Positions 54,847 to 62,598 of a DNA stretch of 64,000 nt are shown piece after piece. A program made the translations under genes and the position numbers. The notes under the pieces are model-generated. The model searched no databases and had not been told where the DNA came from. It saw only the letters and a list, made by a program, of their open reading frames with translations. This DNA is from Sphingobacteriia bacterium (GTDB taxonomy: Bacteria; Pseudomonadota; Alphaproteobacteria; Rickettsiales; 33-17), in NCBI GenBank assembly GCA_017304685.1, contig JAFKLR010000003.1, forward strand, positions 248,001-312,000. Reading direction: 5' to 3'. Each line of letters begins with the position of its first letter. Position 1 is the stretch's first letter.

Positions 54847-56235
54847 TTAGCCTTTTTGTGGAATTATAAATGCAAAAGTAGCACCTTTATCCTTATTGTT
54901 CACGGCCCAAATTTTTCCTAAATGTGCTTCAATAATTTTACGTGAAACTGATAAACTAAGTCCACGACCACCGGCCATTGATTTTGTTCTGGTACTTTGT
55001 GAAAAGGGATCAAATATAAGTTCTAATTCATCGTCGGGAATACCAATTCCTTCATCTTGTACTGAAACCACAATACCTTTAACTTGACTGCCATCTTTCC
55101 TGATTTCTTTACCGTTTTTAATAGAAATTATAATATTTCCTTCACTAGTATATTTAAAAGCATTGCTGATTAGATTTCTTATTACTTGTTTAGTTTTAAA
55201 TCTATCGGCCTCGATTAAAAAAGTTGAAGTTTCTATATTTAACTTGATACTTAAATTCTCTTTAATATTCATATTTCCAGTATCACTAATAATTTCTTCT
55301 ATAGCCCCTTTAATATCAAATTTTTCAAGTTGTAGGTGCATTTTACCAGTTTCAAATTTGGATAAATCAAAGATATTGTCCACAAAGGTATAAAGCCTAT
55401 CTACTGAGTTATTTAACCTATTTAATATAACCAATTTTTTTTCTTCATTAAACTCTTTCCAATTATCATATAAACCATTGCAATAACCAATAATACCCAT
55501 AATTGGTGTACGAATTTCGTGATTTAAATTTGATAAGAATTCTTTTTTGAGAAGTAATGCTTCTTCTAAATCTTTAGTTCTTTCTTTTGCTTTAAGCTCT
55601 AGCATATCTACTACTGATTTTTGTAAAATTTCTCTATTTCTTGAAAATAACATACCGATAATTGTCGAGAAAAATGTTACATAGAAAAATAAGTGAATCT
55701 TATGTGGGTCGCTAAATATTTGACTAATATTTTCACTACCTAAAAGATAGATATAAAGATTATATCCAAGAGTAGTTCCTATACTTAAAAGTACAGTGAA
55801 ACTTAACCAATCAGTAAGGACTGCAAGTAAGAAAAGGGATAAGGCAACATTAATTAACCACTCAACCGTACCTTGATTATATAAGAATAAAAAAGTAGTA
55901 AAAAATGGTAAGGAATACATTAAAGTCACATGCCAATAAAGAGGTAAGTAAGAAACTAGTTTTCTTGGCCACATGTCATGAATAATCAAACCAAATGCAA
56001 GTATTCCTGCAATAAACCTTAAAAAAATTGAAATATCTTGATTTAAAACCATAATATTTCCAGGGTTTGACCACATGTAGTAAGGAATAAAAAAACTTGC
56101 AATCGCGAAAGCTCCAAATGACTTATAATGTGCCCCAATATTTGCGACTCTTTTAGCAGAAATCCTACTTATATTACGTAGAGTAGGTAAGAACCTATAA
56201 TATTGTTTTAAAAGATTTTTTAACTCTAAAGTCAT
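54847..56235 (-). CDS. Membrane sensor histidine kinase
   Basis: The 462-residue protein has five or six membrane helices (residues about 40-205), a HisKA domain with the phospho-acceptor in EFLSNLNHEIRTPIMGI, and a HATPase domain. The N box is NLISNAFKYTSEGN, G1 is DEGIGIPDDE, the F box is IFDPFSQSTRTK, and GGRGLSLSVSRKIIEAH follows. There is no receiver domain and no response regulator gene nearby, so it is an orphan kinase. The helix-bundle sensor recalls 6-TM sensors of the CqsS type, but I cannot assign a ligand. The last box reads GRGLSLS instead of the usual GTGLGLS, which may lower ATP turnover. Confidence 0.93.
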   Translation of the reverse strand: MTLELKNLLKQYYRFLPTLRNISRISAKRVANIGAHYKSFGAFAIASFFIPYYMWSNPGNIMVLNQDISIFLRFIAGILAFGLIIHDMWPRKLVSYLPLYWHVTLMYSLPFFTTFLFLYNQGTVEWLINVALSLFLLAVLTDWLSFTVLLSIGTTLGYNLYIYLLGSENISQIFSDPHKIHLFFYVTFFSTIIGMLFSRNREILQKSVVDMLELKAKERTKDLEEALLLKKEFLSNLNHEIRTPIMGIIGYCNGLYDNWKEFNEEKKLVILNRLNNSVDRLYTFVDNIFDLSKFETGKMHLQLEKFDIKGAIEEIISDTGNMNIKENLSIKLNIETSTFLIEADRFKTKQVIRNLISNAFKYTSEGNIIISIKNGKEIRKDGSQVKGIVVSVQDEGIGIPDDELELIFDPFSQSTRTKSMAGGRGLSLSVSRKIIEAHLGKIWAVNNKDKGATFAFIIPQKG

Positions 56236-56612
56236 TTTGCTATCATTTTTGAAGTTAATTCTTCATATATTTTATTCAAACCTTACTTTAAACAACCTGT
56301 ACATTTAGCTAAGGTAATCCACTCTTTCTTTGTAAAAGAATAGTAAGACATAGAGATTATTTTATAAAATTTATTTAACTGATTGATCTCTCAATCATAA
56401 GTTTGTCAGATAAAAGGATATTAAAGTACTTTGGTATTTTTATCAATAAATGGTTAATTGTTTTTTAGCTTATAACCCTTAAATCTTTGAAACTCATAGA
56501 ATATCAATTTTTTTAGTAAAAAGTAGTTAATAATTTAACTTGACTTAAAGATAATTTTCGCTTATATTAACCATTTATTAAATAAATTTAAACATAACAA
56601 GGTTATAAAATT
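56236..56612 (+). other. Divergent gap between the histidine kinase and ANK genes
   Basis: No gene or RNA is visible in these 377 AT-rich bases. They contain the promoter and CtrA-like box of the rightward ANK gene (56540-56581) and a one-mismatch CtrA-like box (TCAATAAATGGTTAA, 56443-56457) that could serve the leftward kinase gene. Confidence 0.6.
56540..56581 (+). promoter_or_regulatory. Promoter with overlapping CtrA-like box, ANK gene
   Basis: TTGACT (56540-56545), 17 bases, TATATT (56563-56568). The box TTAACCATTTATTAA (56567-56581) overlaps and follows the -10. It could block that promoter, or it could mark an alternative one with TAAATT at 56583-56588. An AAGG ribosome site precedes the ATG at 56613. 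Confidence 0.5.
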
Positions 56613-58445
56613 ATGCAAAATAAAGAATTAAATTTAAAAGAACTTTTTTTGAAAAAAGAATTAACATCAGAAGAAGCTAATTTTATTAGAGCGAAATTTG
56701 AGAAAATGGGGTCGGATAAAACTGCTGAAATAGTTATAGATTGGTTTTATAAAGGCATAATTAAAATTATTCAGGATGCTCAGGGAACTCGAATTGCAAC
56801 TTATTCCCCCGCTCATATGATAGTTCTTCATAGTATTGATAAAGAAAATTTATTAAATGTTAGCACTCCTTTTGAAGAAACAATTAGACCGCTGGTAAAT
56901 ATATTAGATGATTTGAATGAAAAATTAGGAGAAAGTATTATTGATTACGTTAACTCTCCAAGTCATGGAAAATTTTTGAATATTGCAACTTTACTTGCTT
57001 GTGGAGCCTCACCTAATACAAATTTTACAACTACGAAAACTGACGCTAATGGTAAAATTACTCAAAAAATAACCCAACCTGCGGTAATTTATGCAATGAA
57101 TGAAAATTGCTTTAATTTAACAAAATTATTATTACAATTTCACGCAAATCCAAATGAACGTGATAATAGCCACCGTACTGCTTTACACATTTTAGCTAAA
57201 AAACCTAATTATGAATTTACAGAATTATTTTTAGCTTATGGTTCAGATCTTGAATTAAGACTTTATAAACACTTACCCAGATCAAGTAACAGGGTTAGAG
57301 AAATGCTTCGTTTAATAGGTGAACCTCAAGATTTTCATGAAAATAATCTATCCCCTATTGGTGATAGTTCAATCGATTTAGCACTTTATCATAATAATAT
57401 TGGAATGATTAAACTTATTCTTAAGCAATTAAATAAGTTACCTGATACAAAATATACTTTACAAGGTTTTTTATTGCTTGCAGTTAAATGCAATAGATAC
57501 GATATATTTTCACATCTACTATCTACTGAATTAAAACTTGAATTTTCTAACGATCCTCAAACTGAGCTGTATATGGCCGTACAAAAAGGTGATTTGGAGA
57601 AAGTAAGAGAATTAATTTCTAAATGTGATATAAATGATCAAATAATTAATGGCAATACCGCATTACACTTAGCTTGTTTCAAAGGTTATGCTGGTATTGT
57701 GTCACTTCTTTTAGAAAATGGTGCAAACCCTAACATTAAAAATGATCTTGGTTTTGCTCCAATACATTTAGCAGTTACCTCAAATATTCAAACTATTACT
57801 ATGCTAAAGACTTTACTTGAAAATGGTGCGGATATTAATATTCAGGATGCTATGGGTTTAACACCATTACATTATGCAGCAAGTAAAGGGCACGTCAATA
57901 TAGCTGAATTTTTAATTGATAATGATGCGGATTATAATATTAAAACTAATGTAGGTAATTTACCATATGATTTAATTAATAATGAAAAAATGAGAGATTT
58001 CTTTAAAAAATTAGAGGTAAATATAGTATCTAATGCTGATATAAATATTGGTAATATAGAAGCTTTTGACTCTAAAGTAGAAAATGTATTTGTTACATTA
58101 AATCTAAAAGTTTTCTCATATAAAGTTTTAAAGTTAAAATTAATTACCAATTTTAATCATTTAAAAAATAATGAAAAAGCTACACTTGCTCATACGCTAA
58201 ATTATAGTGTGCCTATTGATGAAGAGGCTCGTATTGAGGGAGAAAATAACCAAGTAAAATTGTTATTTAAATTTAATTTATTTAAAAATGAAAATGGTCT
58301 ATTAGAAGTTAAATATTGTGGAGATGAAATTCACACCTTTGCTGTTCCTGAACTTGTTGAAGAAACTAACGAAGTAGAACAAGGCTTTAGAAAAGATTTA
58401 GATGAGACTTCTAAAAAAACTTCTGAGCTTTCATTAAATAACTAA
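56613..58445 (+). CDS. Ankyrin-repeat protein with unknown C-terminal domain
   Basis: The 610-residue protein has a helical N-terminal region (1-95). About eight ankyrin repeats lie between residues 100 and 475, the last four near consensus (GNTALHLACFKGYAGIVSLL, GFAPIHLAVTSN, GLTPLHYAASKGHVNIAEFL). A beta-rich domain of about 110 residues follows (VENVFVTLNLKVFSYKVLKL) that I do not recognise. No signal peptide, F-box or CaaX end. It is monocistronic with a good promoter and a CtrA-type box, and a hairpin terminator follows. Confidence 0.85.
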   Translation: MQNKELNLKELFLKKELTSEEANFIRAKFEKMGSDKTAEIVIDWFYKGIIKIIQDAQGTRIATYSPAHMIVLHSIDKENLLNVSTPFEETIRPLVNILDDLNEKLGESIIDYVNSPSHGKFLNIATLLACGASPNTNFTTTKTDANGKITQKITQPAVIYAMNENCFNLTKLLLQFHANPNERDNSHRTALHILAKKPNYEFTELFLAYGSDLELRLYKHLPRSSNRVREMLRLIGEPQDFHENNLSPIGDSSIDLALYHNNIGMIKLILKQLNKLPDTKYTLQGFLLLAVKCNRYDIFSHLLSTELKLEFSNDPQTELYMAVQKGDLEKVRELISKCDINDQIINGNTALHLACFKGYAGIVSLLLENGANPNIKNDLGFAPIHLAVTSNIQTITMLKTLLENGADINIQDAMGLTPLHYAASKGHVNIAEFLIDNDADYNIKTNVGNLPYDLINNEKMRDFFKKLEVNIVSNADINIGNIEAFDSKVENVFVTLNLKVFSYKVLKLKLITNFNHLKNNEKATLAHTLNYSVPIDEEARIEGENNQVKLLFKFNLFKNENGLLEVKYCGDEIHTFAVPELVEETNEVEQGFRKDLDETSKKTSELSLNN

Positions 58446-58457
58446 AAGATATTTTAT

Positions 58458-58497
58458 AAGTTAAATTCCTGTATTTTCTTATATAGGAATTTAACTT
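58458..58497 (+). terminator. Bidirectional terminator hairpin
   Basis: AAGTTAAATTCCT and AGGAATTTAACTT form a perfect 13-bp stem around 14 bases, between convergent genes. TTCTATTT follows on the plus strand. Confidence 0.7.
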
Positions 58498-58503
58498 TTC
58501 TAT

Positions 58504-59259
58504 TTACCTTTCTTTTTCATTTAAATTTAAAACACCAGATTTCTCTACAGAATTTCGTTTTGAATTGTAAGGTAAACAATCTAATTCTTTTACTTTTTTC
58601 ATTACATCTTCCATTAAACTTTTTTGCGCATGTAAATCTAATTCCTGGGTTATAACCATTTTTGTAAGAATCATTACAAGATCCTTATATTCTCTAGTTG
58701 TTTCATGGGGTAAAGGTACCAAAATATCAAGTTGTTTTAATTTAGTAAGACAAGTCAATTTATACCAATTATCTATGGGAAAGCCTCTATGAATACATAA
58801 AGATTCTAAATTAGTTAAGCTTGATAAAAACTTTAAATCAGTGAAATTATCAGCTTTTAAGGTTAGATTTTTAAGTTTAGTAAATTTACCTAATTCATTT
58901 ATATCTGTAAGTGCAAAATTATTTGTTGAATAAAATAATGATTCAAGATTAGGGAAGGTGTTGGATAATACTGAAAACTCAATTGGGTCAGTAAGAGTTA
59001 AATCAAGGTGACAAATGTTGTGATTAAGGTTGTTTAACTTACAATAAGCTAAAAAATTAGCCCAATCTTTTGTAGGATAAAAGGCTACCTGAATAAAAAT
59101 GGAAGGAAGAACATGGGCATCAAAAAACTGTGTCATTTCTTTAGAAATACTTCTTAAAATCACTAAAGTTTTAAAGTTAATGATGCTAAATTTTTTTAAA
59201 ATATAGGCCTTTATTTCTGGTAGTAAATCAAGCAATTCAGTGGTTTTTTCTTTACTCAT
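58504..59259 (-). CDS. Short F-box-like/LRR protein
   Basis: The 251-residue protein begins MSKEK and has an F-box-like motif at residues about 10-45 (LLPEIKAYILKKFSIINFKT). Four or five LRRs follow (FPNLESLFYSTNNFALTDI, FTKLKNLTLKADNFTDLKFL, LTNLESLCIHRG). The LRR array is shorter than in the two neighbouring genes, and the C-terminus is a charged helix without a CaaX end. This is a small FBXL-type arrangement. It probably shares a transcript or an origin with the two genes upstream (75 bases apart). Confidence 0.78.
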   Translation of the reverse strand: MSKEKTTELLDLLPEIKAYILKKFSIINFKTLVILRSISKEMTQFFDAHVLPSIFIQVAFYPTKDWANFLAYCKLNNLNHNICHLDLTLTDPIEFSVLSNTFPNLESLFYSTNNFALTDINELGKFTKLKNLTLKADNFTDLKFLSSLTNLESLCIHRGFPIDNWYKLTCLTKLKQLDILVPLPHETTREYKDLVMILTKMVITQELDLHAQKSLMEDVMKKVKELDCLPYNSKRNSVEKSGVLNLNEKER

Positions 59260-59333
59260 GCATGCTACTTTTAATTATAGGTTTATATATTACACCTTAT
59301 AAACCTTATTAATTTTAGTAGAAAGTGCAAGTG

Positions 59334-60884
59334 TTATAAGAATTTACACCATTTTGTTTGGCTTTTTTCCATTTCAGATCTAAAGCCTTTATATCCTTGT
59401 TGCTTTAATTCCGCTACTTTTTCATCAATTTCTCTTTCTAAAACTTCTTTATGCATAATTTCACTTAGGTCAATGATGACATTTCCAGTTTTTAGCTTAG
59501 CTAAAATGGTTGCAAGAGAAGAAATAAAACTATCGCTTATAAAACTACTTTCTAAATTAATTGTTATAATTTTTAGATTTTTTAAGCTTAATAAAGCGTC
59601 ACTATCAACATAAGTGTTACTTATGTTAGATAAATCGAGTGATAAATATTCTAGGTTGTTTAAACCTTCAATAGCAAATAATTCTTCCCCAAAAGTAGGG
59701 ACTTTGTAATTTAAAGAAGTGAGATTTGGAAATTTAAAGCGTAATTTTTGCTCTTTTCTATTATTAAGGGAGTTACTATGGTTATTTGATAATATTAGAT
59801 TTTTTACTGATGGCATAACAGGGATTTTGTAAAATTTATCGGTAAGATATTTAATAGTTTCTTCAACGCTAAAATTGGAATTTATGCCTTCTATAGCTTG
59901 ACCCTGATGAACTAAGCCTTGTAAATTCAAGGTAATTAAATTAGGAAATTTTTCTAACAATAAATGTAAATTATTCATATTATGAATATTTGTTAAATGT
60001 AATTCTTTAACTCCATTTAAAATAGGTAATGAAGAAACATTTTTTAATTCAGTTTCGTCTAATAGTAGTTTAAGGTTAGTGCATGAAGCTAAAGCTTGCC
60101 AGTTGATTCCTCTACATTCATGTAAAATTAGGGTTTCTAACTTACTTAAATTTTCAAATGATAATTTGTCTATTATAACTTCAGATAGGTGTAAGGTTTT
60201 AAGATTAGCAAATAAGTTAAGGGTATTGCTTGCATTTTCATCGATTTTCACCCTAGATAATTGTAATTTTTTTAGTTTATGTGGATGGGGTAATTTTTCT
60301 AAAGCGAATCTTGAATTTAATAAAAAATATAAAAATTCATTTCTAATATTTAATGATAATTCCTCTAAATCGGTGAATTTTTCAAAATAATTTAACTTGA
60401 AGTTTTCATGGAAACTGCTTGTTAGCTCAAGAGTTTTTAATTTTGTTAATGTGCTTAGGCGAGCTGGATTTAAATACCAATCTGCATTATCTATTTTTAA
60501 AGTTGTTAAATTATTTAAACCATCAAAATTTAGCTCATTGCAATTTACATTTGTTAACTCAATAGCTTCTAAATCATGTAGAATTTCAAAATCCTCAAAT
60601 AATGGATATTCATGCTGTATATCTTTAAAGCTTATATATTTAGGCTTAATTTTATTCCGCTCAAGGTACGTTAGGAAAAAACCATAATTTTTAATTGTAT
60701 TTTCATTAAATTCAATTTTTCCATTTTTAAGCCATTCATTATATAATATATTTAAACGCTTTGAAACATAGGCAGTTGAGGCTATAGTTTCATGATCTAC
60801 ATATTGAAAAATATTCAATAAAGTCTCATTTGGGAGATCGCCTAAGTAATCAATTTTTTGTAATTCAGTATTACTATCTTGCAT
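59334..60884 (-). CDS. F-box/LRR protein ending in a CaaX-like tetrapeptide (CKFL)
   Basis: The frame opens at 60902, but the start is placed at 60884 (MQDSNTELQKIDYLGDLPNE). AAAGG precedes that ATG, and it aligns with the start of the paralogue at 62474, giving 516 residues in both. The F-box-like motif lies at residues about 13-50 (DLPNETLLNIFQYVDHETIA). Some 14 LRRs follow (LANLKTLHLSEVIIDKLSFE, LSKLETLILHECRGINW). The C-terminal helix ends QTKWCKFL. CKFL has Cys at -4 and a terminal Leu but a Lys at the first a position, so prenylation is less certain than for the sister protein. No signal peptide. Confidence 0.82.
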   Translation of the reverse strand: MQDSNTELQKIDYLGDLPNETLLNIFQYVDHETIASTAYVSKRLNILYNEWLKNGKIEFNENTIKNYGFFLTYLERNKIKPKYISFKDIQHEYPLFEDFEILHDLEAIELTNVNCNELNFDGLNNLTTLKIDNADWYLNPARLSTLTKLKTLELTSSFHENFKLNYFEKFTDLEELSLNIRNEFLYFLLNSRFALEKLPHPHKLKKLQLSRVKIDENASNTLNLFANLKTLHLSEVIIDKLSFENLSKLETLILHECRGINWQALASCTNLKLLLDETELKNVSSLPILNGVKELHLTNIHNMNNLHLLLEKFPNLITLNLQGLVHQGQAIEGINSNFSVEETIKYLTDKFYKIPVMPSVKNLILSNNHSNSLNNRKEQKLRFKFPNLTSLNYKVPTFGEELFAIEGLNNLEYLSLDLSNISNTYVDSDALLSLKNLKIITINLESSFISDSFISSLATILAKLKTGNVIIDLSEIMHKEVLEREIDEKVAELKQQGYKGFRSEMEKSQTKWCKFL

Positions 60885-60923
60885 TTTAGGCCTTTGTTTC
60901 AATTAGTGAAGAATATTAGAGTG

Positions 60924-62474
60924 TTATAGAATCAAACAGGTTTGTTTTTCTTCCTTTTCAATACCGCTTCTAAAACCTTTATTTTCTTGTGGCTTTAGTT
61001 CTTCTACTTTTTCATCAATAATTTTTTCCAGTAATTCTTTATATTTACCTGATTTAACTTCGCTTAGGTCGATTATTACATTTTTGATTTTAAGCATTGC
61101 TAAAATAACTCCTAGAGATTCTAACTCCCTAGCAGGCATTTTAATATCTTTACTATGCTTACTTAAAATAACCTTAATTTCTTTTAAATTGTCTAATTTA
61201 AGTAAAGACTCATTTTGTTTTGAAAGGAAAGTTACATTGCTTAAATCCAGTACCAAGAATTCAAGTTTACTTAAACCTTCAATGGCTTTTAATTGTTTTA
61301 CACTGGAAGTTACTTCATAATTTAAAGAGGTTAAATTTGGGAATTTAGTTTCTAAAGTTTCTTTTGTATCATTCTCATCATTCATATTATGATTAAACAA
61401 TATAAGGTTTTTTACTGAAGAAAATGTGGGTAATTTATAAAAATTACTAATCCGTGTTTTTCCTATTCCTGCTGTAAAAGAAGCGTTACGACTTAATAAA
61501 GGATATTTTACTATTCCATAACCCACCCCTTGTAATGAAAGAGTTGTTAAATTAGGGAATTTTTTTGCAAGTAACTGTAAATTAGAAGTTATCTCATTAT
61601 CAATTAAATGTAATTCTTTGACCTTATTCATAACCGGTAATTGAGAAATGTCATTAAGTTTTGTTCCATCTAAAACTAATTTTTTGAGATTAATGCAACT
61701 TCCTAAAGCTTGCCAATTTGAAAATTTACATTTATGTAAGGTTAGCGTTTTTAAATTGCTTAAATTTTCAAACGATAATTCTCTAATTTCAACGTTAGAA
61801 AAGTGTAAGTCTTTAAGGTTATTAAATAAATTAAGCGTTACACTGGCTTTTTCTTCGATTATAACATTAGATAGTTGTAATTTTCTTAGTTTAAATGGAT
61901 TTGGTAATTGGTTTAAGGTAAACCTTGTAGCAAGGAAAAATGAATAAATATTTTTAATATTTATTGTTAATTCTTCTAAGTCTGGGAATTCTTTAAAACT
62001 CTCAAATCTTAACTCCCTTGAAAATTTACCAGTAAGCTCTAAGACTTTTAATGTTGTTAATTTTTCTAAATTATCAATAGAGATATTTTCGCTATCAATC
62101 ATTAAGGAAGTTAAATTTACTAACTCAGCAAATTGTGGAGACTCATAATTTGTGTGAATTAATTTAAGCGATTTTAAGCTTTTTAAATGAGCTAACTGAA
62201 CCGGTTGATTTTTAATTTGTTTAAAGCTTATATGTTTAGGCTCAATTTCATTATTTTTAATGTAGTCATTAAATGAATTAATATCTGTTTTTTGATTAAA
62301 TTCAATTTTCCCATTTTTAAGCCATTCATTATATATGGCTATTACACGTTTTGAAACATGGAGATTGGAAGTTATTGTTTTGTGATCAAGATATTTTGCT
62401 ACATATACTAATAATTCCAGTGGTGTAGCTTCAATATAATTAGTTTTTTCTAAATTGTTATTACTGTCTTGCAT
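60924..62474 (-). CDS. F-box/LRR protein ending in a CaaX box (CLIL)
   Basis: The 516-residue protein is a tandem paralogue of the gene at 59334. The F-box-like motif is TPLELLVYVAKYLDHKTITS (residues about 17-50), followed by ISNLHVSKRVIAIYNEW-like second-helix residues. About 14 LRRs fill residues 75-450 (LANLTSLM-type repeats; FNNLKDLHFSNVEIRELSFE, LSNLKTLTLHKCKFSNW). The C-terminus ends KQTCLIL. CLIL is a strong CaaX motif of the geranylgeranyl type. F-box, LRR array and CaaX together are the plan of eukaryotic FBXL2 and FBXL20, membrane-anchored SCF ubiquitin-ligase adaptors. AAAGG precedes the ATG. Secretion and prenylation are predictions. Confidence 0.85.
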   Translation of the reverse strand: MQDSNNNLEKTNYIEATPLELLVYVAKYLDHKTITSNLHVSKRVIAIYNEWLKNGKIEFNQKTDINSFNDYIKNNEIEPKHISFKQIKNQPVQLAHLKSLKSLKLIHTNYESPQFAELVNLTSLMIDSENISIDNLEKLTTLKVLELTGKFSRELRFESFKEFPDLEELTINIKNIYSFFLATRFTLNQLPNPFKLRKLQLSNVIIEEKASVTLNLFNNLKDLHFSNVEIRELSFENLSNLKTLTLHKCKFSNWQALGSCINLKKLVLDGTKLNDISQLPVMNKVKELHLIDNEITSNLQLLAKKFPNLTTLSLQGVGYGIVKYPLLSRNASFTAGIGKTRISNFYKLPTFSSVKNLILFNHNMNDENDTKETLETKFPNLTSLNYEVTSSVKQLKAIEGLSKLEFLVLDLSNVTFLSKQNESLLKLDNLKEIKVILSKHSKDIKMPARELESLGVILAMLKIKNVIIDLSEVKSGKYKELLEKIIDEKVEELKPQENKGFRSGIEKEEKQTCLIL

Positions 62475-62598
62475 TTTAAATACCTTTTACTTTCTTTTAA
62501 TTAAACATCTAATAAAAAATATGTCAAGATAATTACGATTTAGTTAGTTAAGTGTAAAGGTTTAACATTCGTTTATTGAAATAGATGCTTTTCAAACT

